DNA from: Bolinopsis microptera
Lineage: Eukaryota; Ctenophora; Tentaculata; Lobata; Bolinopsidae
Direction of reading: 5' to 3'
Assembly (NCBI RefSeq): GCF_026151205.1
Contig: NC_087082.1
Location: 5,711,908-5,775,907, forward strand
Length of the DNA stretch: 64,000 nucleotides
The position numbers and the translations under genes are program-made. How positions within the stretch are numbered: position 1 is the first letter of the stretch; the number at the start of each line of letters is the position of its first letter. Positions 13,001 to 28,000 of the stretch are shown piece after piece. Below the pieces are notes generated by a model, which saw only the letters and a list, made by a program, of their open reading frames with translations, was not told the origin of the DNA and searched no databases.

Positions 13001-16000
13001 TAAATACCAGAGGTAATAAGTTCCAATCTGTCGTGGTAACTATAGTGTTGTCATGGTAATTATAGGTAATAAGTTCCAATCTGAAGTTCTAAAGATATTA
13101 CATACGGAGCTGCTTGTAAATGTAGGCCTCCTTTTCTACTTTCCACTTCATAGCCTCCCCTATGAACGCCTCTCTTCCTATATCGTGCCTGCTCAGGTCA
13201 CGCGTCTTCCTCAGCTGCTTCTCTACCACCACCTGTTGAGGTTGTCATGGTCACGTGATACTAGTGTGATACAGTCACGTGATATATACAATGTTTTTAC
13301 TATTATAAAGACATAGGTTTGTGGACGGATATAAGCGAGAGATCCGGAGCTTATCAGGAGTAAGCTGAGTAAGATACGAGAACAGACCTGAGTAGCAATA
13401 CCAGCGTGATCACATCCAGGTACCCACAGAGTAGTCTTCCCCAACATCCTGTTATACCTGGGACAAGGTGTGTGAGCCGTGAGGTTGTTATGGTAACTAT
13501 GGTGTGCGAGATTTACTGTCATTACTCGGTTATATCATAATAATTTGGTATACTTGTACTATTTGTAGGTCTTATTTCATTTTCTTGTTACCGAACTGAT
13601 AGATTACTAAACATGAAAATAAAATATAGTGTTAAAATGTCAGAACGAGCTAGATACTCGTCACGTGACGAAGCATAGTTCAGCTACGGTAACTATGGTG
13701 TGTGTATACCTGACGAGGGCGTCCTCTATAGAGTTGGTGAGAGCGTGTCCAATGTGAAGAACTCCAGTTACGTTGGGAGGTGGAATCACCATACAGTAGC
13801 TACCTTCTGGGTCTGAAACAGTTAACCATATAAGGTAACGTTTTCATGGTAACACTACCATATAAGGTAACGTTTTCATGGTAACATTACCATATTTAAG
13901 GTTATGTTGATATTTTTGCTATCAAACATTGAATCCATTTAGCATCCTTCTTCAGCATTTTCGAAATCTAAGTTTTAAATTCATATGATTGTTATTATAT
14001 ATTTCAACTTTTGGGTTACCGAATTTTGAACTTGTTTAGGATATGTTTGAGTTAATCAAACCTCATTACTTTGCAGGACGACAGTTTTTAAATGTTTCCT
14101 CCGCTGCGACGGTATAGTTTGTTCATGAACTACTGATATTAGTCTGAGATACACTTAAAGGTAAATTTTAAAATCTCAGGAAAAGCTACCATATAAAGTT
14201 ATGTTGTCATGGTAACACTACCATATAAGGTAACCTCATTACCATCCCTGAATGAGGCAAGTTGGATAGTTAGTCACAGTTAAATGGCAGTGATGCCTCC
14301 CAAATACAAATACATTTTTTTCCCGATTTTCCAATAATTGTTTAATTGTGGTTTCCGTTTAGAGTTGGTACAAGGTAGTCTTATTCACTGGTCAGTGGTT
14401 GGTGATCTAAGATAACGTCCAGTCCAGAGTGCTGGAAAACGTCCCCTCCTTGTTTTTTGGCAGCAGAGACCTCCTTACTTCAGTAACTAATCAGCAGCCA
14501 GTTCATAAACTGTAATTGGGTGCGATAATTGAATTTAACCGTATACATATAATACATCTTTTAGGTGTGTTTTTATTTGATCAGTGAGTACGAAAGAATA
14601 GTTCACGTCGTTGTTTATTTCTTGATATATCCAAATAAAGTAACAAACTCATCCAGAATTCTCAAGCCCATCATATGAAGATGTTCCTCCTCACTTCATG
14701 CCCCGATTTCCTCCTCTAAAACATGACTTGATTCCAGATGGGTAATCTGATTAATCTTCAGGAAATTATAAACCGTTATCAGGTGTTAAATCAGAGGATG
14801 GTTACTGGATCTGGTGACTGGTGTGATCCCCACAACCCACATACACTGCCCTCACATAAAAGGGGATCGTTGCTAGCGTCGCGACAATTATCAGTCCACT
14901 TGGCACAACCACCCAGTTTGTACGAATTGCACATTCCAATTACAGATTCGTTCGTAACACATTCGAATTACACATTCGTTGTGTTCATTAATACTGATAG
15001 CATCCAAATTATCACTTGTTAATTGTTTCTGTATGTTTTCCTGGACGAACTGCTTTGCTTTTTTAAATGCAAATTTTCTTATAAATCTCCAACCATACGA
15101 CGGCAATTCCTATTGGCTAAAATTTGAATTTTAAACAGCACTAACGATGTACAAAACTCCCTAGTCTCTATCAGTATCACCATTTAGTTTAAGTCTGAAT
15201 TTCTTTAGAGCATCTTAACCTGGGAGCTCCAGTGCAGTAAAATATCACAATATTTAGTGTAACCACAGTTTCCCTTGTCACACCCAGATAGTGGCAATGT
15301 TTTCCTTGTTCCCTTGTTAGATAACACTAAGTCCTCCCTACAGAACAATGAGACTAACCCCGGTTACCCCGGTAACGCTGGTTACCCCGGTAACGCTGGT
15401 CACTCCGGTAACACTGGTACTGCTAACAGTCCTGCTCTCCCTTTCTCAGAGCACCCTTACACCTCCACTAGACAAAGGAGTCGTTGTGAAAGTATCAGAG
15501 GAACTTATCAGGTAAAGGAACCTTATTATGTTGTCATGGTAACACTACTATAGAAGGTAATGTCGTTATGACAACATTACCGTATAAGGTCACTATGGCA
15601 CTATCATACGGTTGAGCGGATTATATAGGCTCCGTTAGATCTGTGAAATGATGGGTCACACAAATTGGCATTTGTGGCGAGACATAAGATAAATTCTACT
15701 ATTTTGTGATGAATCATACTAGTCACTTATTCGTTTAATCCAGGGACATAGCACGTGCCATCACTGACAAAGCAGTCGGGGATATCAAGGTATTGAACTT
15801 AACAACATGTTTTCAAAGTTATTGATGATATAATATACATGGATTCTGGTGGAGAGGTAAATGTTTTGGACACGTAGTAAATACTGGATAACATTATTTC
15901 AGGACCTAATGATGTCAGGAGAAATAAGAGAGAGCGGAGTAAAGTTCGAGTACTGGCACCTCCGGTTCACTAGCCTGACCATGTCTCCTACTGTGGATCT

Positions 16001-19000
16001 CACTAAAGATCCGACACGTGACAAAATACTGGTCAGTTAAGGGGGGGGGGGGGGGGGGGGGCGGGGCAGGGGCAGGGGGCCAATATTGTTATACATCTCA
16101 CTTTGACTATCTTTTATATGGAAAAATTGAAAAAAAATTGCGCCCGTTGTTTCGTTTTGGCGGACGCTAGATTTCCATTCACTATAACTATGAGTATAAG
16201 CTCTAATCAGCTCACTTCATAATAATAATATTGATAAATCATGCTTTAAACTTTTAAATACGGGAAACACTTGAAATTCAATTCAATTGCCGTAGAACTT
16301 AACTTGTATCTGTAAATTAAGAAATTGTAAGCAAAAGTAAACTATACTCATGTTTTATACACATCAGTACACTACGCGTGCCACGTACAAATTGGGCTTA
16401 TTACCTAATACTATACATTACATTAAAATACATTATAATACATTCGTGCCGCGCATTCATTGACCACAAGCTAGCTATACATCGAATCACATCTCGGCAA
16501 GCAACCCTGCGCGCTGCGCGCGCGGCTAGTTGTCATGGTAACGGACGGGAGGAATACGACATATTTAAACCCACCCACCTCGTTCTCCAAAATGATTTTG
16601 GCAAAATCCCTCTTTTTCTGCAAAAACGACCATTCGCAACCTTTCACTATTGCCTTTTTACAAAATAAAAAAAATAAAAGGGTGTGAATGGAATAAATAT
16701 TCAAACAATTTGGCTTAAGAAGAACTAGATGTAAAATGGTAACAGCTGGGTAGACAGTACTGTGTAACCATCGTAACAGCTGTAAATATCTACCACTGCC
16801 TCTAGCTGGACGGTACAATACGAGGTGACCTAAGCGCAGCAGCTCGGTGGAGGGCCACTAAGAAAACCTGGATTTACGACTTTCTGTTTGACGGCGGCGT
16901 GACTGTGAGTTCGAGTGGATACGACATTACTGCCAGAGTTATACTAGGTGAGATACCGCGGTGAGGTTAGTTAGATTATGCGAACTAATCCAACTGAACA
17001 GTTTGACTTGTGGTAAGTTATAAAACCATGGTTTTCATGGTAACACTGATCATAATGATTATCCTGGTGACCCTGATAGCCTTGGTATCCATAGTAACCA
17101 TGGTAACCCTGGTAACCTCGTAAATTCCCAGGAGAGAACGAGGAGGGAGTGGTAGGGTTCACACACGACCCAGGTGCCTGCAGTGTGGATCTGGGAGGAC
17201 TGGACCTGAACTTTACTGGCAGCAAACTCAGCTGGCTCATCAACCTCTTTATCGGGTATAGTAGGGTATTGTTAAAACTTATTATTTTTTCAAAACTGAA
17301 CACTTTACTTATTCATTATTATAATGGTAACACTACCATGTAAGGTAGTGTTGTCATGGTAACACTACCACAATCCACATAAGGTAAGATTGATTGATTG
17401 ATTGAAATAAATTTGTCATGGTAACACTACCATATAAGGTAAGATTGTAATGGTAATGTCATCACTCTGACAGTTTCTTCGAGGGAGAGATAAGAGACGT
17501 GCTCGAACACTACATCTGCATAGAGATAAACGAAAAGGTGAAGGAAGGAGCCAGTGAACTGGAGAATGCCGTATTTGATAGATACGACTTTGTTCACATT
17601 CTAGGTAAGATACTATTTATGATAATAAATAACAATATGTATAGATCATTTAACGTTCAGGTGTTGCAATACCAGTTCACAAACTAAAACAACCGGGTAA
17701 TAATAGTCAGTAAAGTAAGGTGACAGTTTGGTAACACTATCTAAGTGCTAGGTGATAGTTGCTAGGTGATAGTTGCTAGGTGATAGTTGCAAGCATCTCA
17801 GGACACAGAGTAGAGATAAACAACAGGCCGACCAGAGTGACAGGCGGAGACTCGTGTCTTATTGTTACTGGACTCGGGGAGACAGATCTGGAGATGGAGG
17901 ACAGGAATGAAACTGAAACAGCACCTTTTTTCCCGCCTACTAAACCTCCTAAGGTATTCTAGAAACAGCACCTTTCTTCCCGCCTACTAAACCTCTTAAG
18001 GTATTCTAGAAACAGCACCTTTCTTCCCGCCTACTAAACCTCTTAAGGTTCTCTAGAAACAGCACCTTTCTTCCCGCCTACTAAACCTCTTAAGGTATTC
18101 TAGAAACAGCACCTTTCTTCCCGCCTACTAAACCTCTTAAGGTATTCTAGAAACAGCACCTTTCTTCCCGCCTACTAAACCTCCTAAGGTAATCTAGAAA
18201 CCGATATATTTCACTCCATCTTACAAATTCTTGAGATTTTTCGCAGTCCTGTAACCGTAAAAACTTCGCAATGATAGTTCACTCTTTCGATTGATTGATT
18301 GATTGATTTTCCTGAATCTAATAAGCCCTCAAAATCCTCGTTAGTACGATAAACCGGTAATTAGAACTTCTATGAGACTCGATTGATCTCGAAATTAAGC
18401 GACCGCTCACAAAATAAAAGCGGCCACAATCATTATGCCGATTTTCTGTTGTCTTACAATATAACAACATTTATTGTCTATACAAACCGCTGCAGGAGGA
18501 GGATGAGGATAAGAATGAGTTTGAGACGACAGGAACGACAGAGTTCACGACAGGTTTCACTTCTTCGTCCAGTCTTGTGTACCTGGAGACACTGCCCTCC
18601 CCTCCCTCTACTAGCGGTATGGTGGAGAGGAGGAGGAGGAGGGATACTATAGTGGAGAGGAGGAGGAGGAGAGACACTGAGGACTGGTGCAGTGTATTAC
18701 CAGGTTAGTAGTGTGCTACATACCACAATACAGATATTAGTTACTTCTGTAGAAGGGGAAAGGAAGGACTGATAAGACAAATTTAAGCGTTAAGGTGGAG
18801 TTGAAATAGGTTGATTAATTAGTTTATTCCCCCGACTCAGGAGCAGGGAGGGGTGTGGCAGTGATAGTAACAGAGTCAGTAATATCCCGGTTTGCGGAGG
18901 ACCTCCATCAGCTGAGAATGATAGACTACACAGCTACACAAGGAACCGGTACTACTGAGGAATACCAAGTAGAGTGGAGTGGCAAGAACGTTGGTGAGTC

Positions 19001-22000
19001 ACTGGGACATGATGTCAATACACCGCACAACCTAAACCAGATAATAAGGCTTGTCATAACAGTCGCACATTAATATTGCACGTGTCTCCTCGCAGTCGTA
19101 CATTAATATTGCACGTGCCTCCTAACAGTCGCACATTAATATTGCACGTGTCCCCTAACAGTCGCACATTAATATTGCACGTGTATCCTCGCAGTCGTAC
19201 ATTAATATTGCACGTGTCTCCTCGCAGTCGTACATTAATATTGCACGTGTCCCCTAACAGTCGCACATTAATATTGCACGTGTCCCCTAACAGTCGCACA
19301 TTAATATTGCACGTGTTCCCTAACAGTCACACATTAATATTGCACGTGTCCCAGGGACGATGCGGATACCGACTAAGGATCACGAGGTACTGAAGAACTT
19401 CCAGGTCACCTTCAGAGTGACGAGCACTGCTGCCCCCTCTGTAGTCATTAACCCTGAGGGCGTCGCTGTTTACTCTCAACTCAGGTTCGTAGTAGTAGTA
19501 GTAGTGGTGGTAGTAGTACTAGTAGTTTAAAATGCGTAGTGGAAAGATAATTTTAATTAAAAATCTCTTTGATCTCAGGCTGGTAACTTTATTAGTTTAT
19601 TATAAAGAACCTAGTCGCACAGAGAGTCGCTCTACCTGCTCGCTCACAATGGAACAGTATGATAATTGCTAGGGTAGGGACCTGTAAAATGGAATAGTGT
19701 GTAGATAGTCATAGCAGTTGTACAATATACAGTATAATATCATCCAGGATGGTTGTGTGGGTCCACGTGCAAATTGGACTAGAAATAAATAAGTTGCATA
19801 GTTACGAGGGTTGAAACGCGCACGTGCACGTGCAATGATTATTGGAACGACATTACGATCGGTTTTATGGTGATTTTGTTGTGTTTAAAATCGACTGTAT
19901 CTTTGGTTGTGATGGATATTTTTGATCCGATAAAAACTGACAATCACAGAATACTACTAGCTTTGACCACGGGCTTTCTGATTATCACATAAGATATTTT
20001 AACCCATTATCATTAGCACTGGAGAAATATTAGTATAGACCCCGATCATTAGGAAGGTTCGCAAGAGGCTAACCTCTTGATAATAGTTTTTGTCTTTGTC
20101 TTTGTCTTTGTCTGACCGCCCATGTGCAAATTTGTTGAGAACTAGTAAGTTGCATGGTTATGAGGGTGGAACGTCCACGTGCAATGATTATTCGAACGAC
20201 ACTTTGATCTGATTTGTTGTGATTACAAAATAACTGGCTGTATATTCGGTAAGGATGGATACTTCTTCTTGCGATAAAAAATAGAGTATCAAAAAGTACA
20301 ATCAGTGTCCTCTCTGTGAAAACGGACTTTCTAGTTATATCTGGCCGCCCACGTGTTAACTGGGTCGAAATTAGAAGGTTGCATAGTGACGAGATTGAAA
20401 CGCGCACGTGCACGTGAAAACATTTTTGAATGGCATTTTTATTGTTTTTGTGATAACGTCGTGTTTAGTCTGGACGGATATTTGTTAATGTTATAAAAAC
20501 TGACTAATAAAAAATATTATTAATTTCCTCCCTGTGACCTCGGGCTTTTTAGTATGTTATAAAATATATAATATTATGTTGCATGCTATAGTAGATTATA
20601 TTCTCAGCTCTTTTACTGAGAAATTTCGATCATCTTAGCTTGGATATTTTTCAAGCCTTCAATCTTCATAACTAAACAAACCCTATATTAGTAGGACAAT
20701 CTTCGCACTTGCCAGTGTCGTTTTTCTAAGTCTAATTACTATCAGTTACTACTGCACATTTTTGTCGGAATAAATTAGATTGCCCGGCGGAATCATATGT
20801 AAGTTACATAAGTATAACTTTAATTATATTGCTGATAGCTGAATTTTCCAGCTGTTCATTAATGAAACGGTAGAAATGTCTACAACAGTGGTTTTAAACC
20901 ATTTTGGCAAAAAGTACAATCAGCTTGATCCCTGTCACCAGGGGCATTAATTCTTTACATAAAGGGAAGCTAGCTGTCCCATCAGTTTTCAGCTGATGGG
21001 GGTACCTGTTAAAAGTGGGGGTACCTGTTAAAAGGGGTACCTGTTAAAAGTTCAAGAAACTTCGTAGGATACCCCTTCAATGGATACTGTTAACATAGTA
21101 CTATTAACTATCCCTGACACCAGGGGCTTCTGTTCTTTACATAAAGGGAAGATAGCTGTCCCTTAAGTTCTCAGCTGTTTGTGTAACTTTTAATGTTCCT
21201 ATGACTACTATAATAATGAAAGTAACTTCCAGTTTCATTACCATAACTTCGTTTGTTCCTGTCTGTGTATCCTTGTATTTTACAAAACCTTGGGTAACAA
21301 TACTTGTGTATCTATCTCTTGATAATGTAAAGCACATTGTGCCTGTAAATCTCTCTTTGCTTCTGACCGGAGTAGAGGGACATTTCTATAATAGTATAAT
21401 TATTGTATTTAATAGTTATAGTTTAATTAGCCACATGTGAAATTTCTTTTAAGTTAACAATGACTAATTGATAACACAATATCGCTAGAACACGTGCTAA
21501 GGAGCTGAAAAGGTCCAAACAAAGATTCTGAAATGTTTATTAAACTAACGACTTACTATTCATGAGAACTGTTTGTTTTAATTAGCTTATAGTCTCCAGT
21601 TGATTACTTGCCTATTGTCTTATTTATGTTATTATCATTATTATTATTTGCCTTATAGTCTCCTTGTCGAGGTTAAGGAATATCAAATGATGGATTAGTT
21701 TGCTGTTTATTAGTCTCATGATTGAAATACTGATAGTTGGATAATATCCGGTTGGAAGAGACAAGGACAAATGAAACAGAAAGTTAGGAATGTAGGCAAA
21801 CTTTTGGCGTCAACGCCATCTTCAGGCTAAAAGCCTTTTTTTATTTTTAAAGCCTGGCTAAAGATTCTGAGATGTTTAGTCTCCACTAGATTACTTGTTT
21901 ATTGGCGACTATTCAAACCAATAACTCTGAGAATGCTTTGTTTTTAATAAGTCTGTAGTCTCCAGTACTCCTAATACTCCAGTACCCCTCCCTGCTAAGC

Positions 22001-25000
22001 AGATTAGTTGACAAAGAGTGCTTCCTGTCAACAACCTTACCTTTCACTTGTGTGCTACAATAGGTAAGTAGTGTAAGTTGCGCTAGTATTGGCGACTAGT
22101 TAATATAGCTGATAATGGTACGTTGTAACCTTGGTTACCAAATATTTTCATTATATTATATATAATATATATATAAATACTATTATAAATAAATTCGCTC
22201 AGTACAGGCTCCACGCAATTACAGTATATCACACACTACTGTTGACAACTTTCGCACATAACATAATAATATGTAAGTATGTGTTTCTCTTGTCGCTAAT
22301 ATAAAACAAGTTTCCAGCTAAACAAGTTGGAATATATCAGGTCTAATTATCAATTGCACTAATTAGACTAATTAGTCTAATTATCAATTAGTCCCCGGCC
22401 AGAAGCATCAATTACGCAGAACTAATAGCTCAACTACAGTATCGAATTATCTGCGATGTTAATTCTGCTGTGTGTTCACAAGACCTTGATTCTAGTCGGA
22501 CTAGTCACATAATCAGTATTGTTTAATCAATATGTCCTGTGCACTATGGACCTGAAACAGGGTCCATCGTGCATTATATTCAGTATTTAACTCTTGTAAC
22601 TGCTCAGTTGCGTCCAGTATTTACGTTTAGTAGACAAGTCTGTTATTTCATTTGAGGATACCGAATAAATATTATACTAATAAACCTTCATTGCATACTT
22701 TACCAGTAGAGTCTAAATTAAATAGTTTGAGATTTCCTTTACATTTTATATTTATGCATGTGCCCCACGGGGATGAATTTCCAGGAGGCTGGACAAGAGG
22801 CCGGACAGGGGGCCGGACAAGGGGCCGGACAAGTAGCCGGACAGGAGGCCGGACAAGAGGCCGGACAGGGGGCTGGACAAGAGGCCGGACAGGGGGCCGG
22901 ACAAGGGGCAGGACAGGGGGCCGGACAAGAGGCCGGACAGGGGGCCGGACAGGAGGCCGGACAGGAGGCTGGACAAGAGGCCGGACAGGGGGCCGGACAG
23001 GAGGCCGGACAGGAGGCCGGACAGGAGGCTGGACAAGAGGCCGGACAGGGGGCCGGACAGGGGGCCGGACAGGAGGCCGGACAGGAGGCTGGACAGGAGG
23101 CTGGACAAGAGGCCGGACAGGGGGCCGGACAGGGGGCCGGACAGGAGGCCGGACAGGAGGCTGGACAAGAGGCCGGACAGGGGGCCGGACAAGGGGCAGG
23201 ACAGGGGGCCGGACAAGAGGCCGGACAGGGGGCCGGACAGGAGGCCGGACAGGAGGCCGGACAGGAGGCTGGACAAGAGGCCGGACAGGTAGCCGGACAG
23301 GGGGCCGGACAGGAGGCCGGACAGGAGGCTGGACAAGAGGCCGGACAGGGGGCCGGACAAGGGGCAGGACAGGAGGCCGGACAGGGGGCCGGACAGGAGG
23401 CCGGACAGGAGGCTGGACAAGAGGCCGGACAGGGGGCCGGACAAGGGGCAGGACAGGGGGCTGGACAGGAGGAAGGACATATAGCCGGACAGGAGGCCGG
23501 ACAAGGGGCTGGACAGGGGGCCGGACAGGACGCCGGACATTTGAAAAGTAATTATCAGCGTAATTATTATGCTGTTTGTTTCCCTGCCTCCGTGTGGACC
23601 ACATGCATAATATGTGTGTATATAGATAACATAACTTTGTCCTGAAATCAGACTACCTAGTTATAGTTGTCTGTATAACCTCGTTGTACCTCCAGTTAAA
23701 CACTATAGCTTTAAAAGCGAGGATTGAAAGAGCAATTTACCATTTGAGCGCCAATTGTCCGACCATAACCAGATCATTTATCTAATAATGCACATTACCT
23801 TTGTGTTAACATTGTTAAAATTAGCATTGTTCAAACTTCAACAGCTAATAAAGCATGTAATTCAAAGACTAAGGTTCGTTTTTAAACAATTTACATTGAA
23901 ACTTCCAAACGATTATTCTTTTATCCGTATCGTACCGAAACAATTTCCCTTTTATTGGATACGAATATTTAGATATGTCTTTTAAAGTGAATATGAAGTT
24001 TCATTAATATTTTTTAAAGACTTTTAGAATTGCAAAAACTAAAATTTCGGTGTTTCATATTTAGTTTTAAAAAGGGCAGCTATAGTTGTTAGATCAAGAT
24101 AGAGTTTATGTTGTTTGTTTGTTTGTTTATAGAACCCGTCCCCAATCTCGTATCGGAAAATGACTAAACTGAAGTCTGAGTGTGAATACGGGTGGTACCT
24201 GCAAGTGTGTTCATTAAGCAGTTAGAGTTCTGTAAATATGCAGTTACAATTGTAATTGTGCTAGAGTATTTTTAGTGGTTGTAAGATTATATTAAGACAC
24301 TATTATAAGATAGTGGTTATAAATATAACTTATAAGCTCTTTCCAGAATACAGTATCATAATGTAGACACAAGTTAACCGACCCATTTAAAAGGTTCAAA
24401 GTTTCTTTTTCATTCGAATTTGGGATGCTAAGTTACCGTAGTATTCATGCTATGCTATACAGTAATTATACAGTAATTATACAGTAATTATACAGTAATT
24501 ATACAGTAATTATACAGTACTTATACAGTAATTATACAGTAATAATCGTTAAAGCTCAGCGGACTAACAAGCGTCAGGTTTCTAGACATTTAAAAGCTGT
24601 TTTTGTTTGACAATTTCCGCCTTCTAAAGTCTTTAACAGTTTAAGTCTTTGACAGTCATTCTACGAGCTGGTTACTCAACCCCTCCCTGCTACGAGTCCC
24701 TGATACTAGGGTAAGCTCGGCTTAAAGTTTTTAACAGTCCTTATAATAAGCTAGTTCTATTTGGCTTTATCAGCCAAATACGAGCTAGTTCTATTCGGCT
24801 TTATTAACCAAATGCCCTCCCCCGGCAAATGGCCTTTTGTTTGATAGTTCTTACCACAGAAAACCTTGCACAATACTGATGACATCTCTAACAGACGTTG
24901 CAATTGATTTCGTTGCCATTATTTTCTTTGAAGACACCTTGGACAGAACATGTAATTATTACACATCTGGTCCTGCATTACAATTACAAGTTCAACCATT

Positions 25001-28000
25001 CTAATAATACATCTTTAAGCTGAATACTTTTACTTCTACTTTTTTTCTCCATAAATGTGCTGTTGACATTTACCTTGCCACAACAGACCACTATCACACG
25101 CATTGAGCAATCAAGGTAGGTCCAACTTGCATACTTAGCACTAACATCACCACTTTTAGCCCGCCAATCAACTGTTTGACAACAACATAGTATTATAGTA
25201 GTAGCAACATATCGGAGCTTAGTTTCCCGACCGTTTAGAATTAACTGTTATTGTGAGTACTATCTTATAACAGATGTGGATACTGGCGGGGAGGTGATAC
25301 ACATTTGTTTACGTTTTAAGTGGCGCCTCTATTCAGCAGGTTGAAGAGGTGATACATATAAAATAACCGAGAAATCGACCTTCGTATTAACTCAATTTGA
25401 TGACTGTTTCTGACCTAAAATTGCACGAAAATCCACAATCCACATCTATACTCAGCAATAATAATAATACTTTGCACCAGTCATAATTCATTGCAGGTAA
25501 TATTCTACAAGTCTGTATTAAACGTCTATATCAAATACAGAAAAGGATTAGACAGTATTTGTATGTAGTAAGTATGGTCTATGGTCTATATGTTGAACCT
25601 ACTTGACAAAATGCTTGCGGAGTAAAATGGCCGCCGCGTTCTTATTATTAATTAACACGGCATTAGTCTACCCGTCAAACTATTTGCCCTGGTATGTAGT
25701 AACCATGGTAACCTGGTATGTAGTAACCATGGTAACCTGGTATGTAGTAATCATGGTAACCTGGTATGTAGTAATCATGGTAACCTGGTATGTAGTAATC
25801 ATGGTAACCTGGTATGTAGTAATCATGGTAACCTGGTATGTATTAATCATGGTAACCTGGTATGTTTTCGTCAATTAGACCCTGAATTGTCCGAATCAGC
25901 AATAGGCCCTAACAGAATTATTCGAATTAAGCACGGGAGCTGGAGACGGGCTGCAGACTTGAGAATATATATACAGCATTCTAATACTCCAGACCTGTTA
26001 ATTAGCTATTTAGATTTAGAACAAAATGCTGCTGTTCGAACTATTTCTACTTCTTTATGATTAAAGTCCATGTAGAACAATGCTACCTTACGAGACATAT
26101 TTAATAATTATACGAGACATATTTAATATTTATACGAGACATAAATGATTTGGGAACGAAAATATGGGAATTTTTACCGAAAACCGCCACATTTCGTACC
26201 CCAAATTAAATCATGGTATTTGGGGATTTTTTTTATCTCCTTATTTTACAAAAATGAAACCCAATATTTGAGAAAATTAGATACAAAGATCTTCTCTGGT
26301 CAGCTGTTAGCCTCAACTTAACCTATAATCCCCCAGATGGTATAGGAGACCGACAGTATTCCACTGCACTAATCCCAAAATTTCACCGACATGGTCAATA
26401 AAGTAGTGACAGAGCTTGCTTATTTTTAATTGAACGTGTCCAAAATCATATTTTAAGCAAAACAATTCATGATCGAATACTAGTGTTCATTAATTGTTTG
26501 ATGAATCATATTTATAACTTACTATACTGATAAGTTGATAGTAAATCGATAAAGTCATAAATAAGTAAAATACGTGAAAAATAATTTGGGGAAAACAATA
26601 ATGGTGACCTAAATTTTGTTAGTCCGAAAATATATATATATATTAACACCAACTTTCGTACCATTTAAATATGTCTCGTAAGTTATACTAATAGTTAGGA
26701 TTAATTCTGCTACTCTCTGATAGTGCAGGAATGTCACTATACGGAACAATGTCCACACTGTTTACCGTTAGAGATATTCAAGTTATCGGACAGCAACAAT
26801 GCCAAAACTTAAAGGAACATAGTGCTTATTCTTTTAACGTGTCAGCACTAAGTGCTAACGCGCATAGCGTTCATTCTTTCAATTCCAATACTAATTCGAT
26901 TTCGATTAGCGTTAATTAACCGTGCTTTATTTTGTGGGTGCTTTCTAGATTGTTCACATTCTTGCTTTAAGTTCAAATGTTCTGATTAGGCTATAGCAGT
27001 GTTTTTAAATAAGACGTATTTTCAAATTACTTTATTACACAAACCTTCCGTACGACATACTTTTAAAAATACAGAAAACTAATTCGGGGATATCCCCAGG
27101 CTCAAATTTAGTATATAATTTATTATTTTAAATTGTGTTACGAGCTTGATGGCCGAACGGCGAAGGCTGGCGCCTAATCAACGGATGACCCGATGTGTTT
27201 CTTATTTTTAAGGCCTGAAGATGGCGTTGACGCCGAAAATTTGCCTAAATTCATAAATTCCTGTTTCATTTGTCCTTATCTCTTTCAACCGGTTACTTTA
27301 ATTATTTTGTCGACGTTAGCTTCGCTGAATTAATATTAAAACAAAAGTTGTTCGAAACTATGAATAAATTACCTTCTCCCGTCCTTTATTCATTTATTAC
27401 AATTCCTGTCTATACCAGGTATCTCTATTATAATTCGAGATTTTCTTTCTGTATTTCTGTCCACGTGCAAATTGAGTGAGAATACGCGTGTTACGTGCAG
27501 TAGGTATATGACGTGTTATGTTGAATAATCACTCATCACTGTCTTTCTGGTTGTTGACTATGGTGTTTTTAAGTGTTATTGTCCTCGTATCCTAACGTAT
27601 TATATTGTGTTTGACTTATCTTCTGCCCTTGTGATGACATATTTAGTGTTTAATTAACCTTTTCACTTCTTTTCATCACTAATACCACCACTCCAGTAGC
27701 AAGTACCTGCTCTGAGTGCACGTGGTGCCCAAACTGACCATATAAGGAGCGTTTTACCCGGCCCCTTGAAGATGGTAACCTCAGAGTGTGACGAGAGGAA
27801 TGACGCTACAATCTGTTACTCCACCACAGCAGATACCCTCATCAGCGCCCTCCTCGTTATCATTGTTATAGTGGGGGTTCCTGCTAACATCTTCTCCTGT
27901 TACCTCTTCTTCAAACAGCGCTCTAAGAACTGCACCGCTGGTTGCTATAACAACGCGCTCTTCTTCCGGCGCATATACATAGTGATAACAGCAGTGGACA

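Noticed and set aside
15275-15553. Collagen-like [13 protein letters not shown] frame
   Set aside because: The same bases read in the next frame give the BPI signal peptide and mature start, with splice phases that fit exon 2.
22652-23645. Long glycine/alanine- or arginine-rich open frames on both strands
   Set aside because: They follow from a 12-bp stop-free minisatellite; four overlapping frames are equally open and there is no conserved start or domain.
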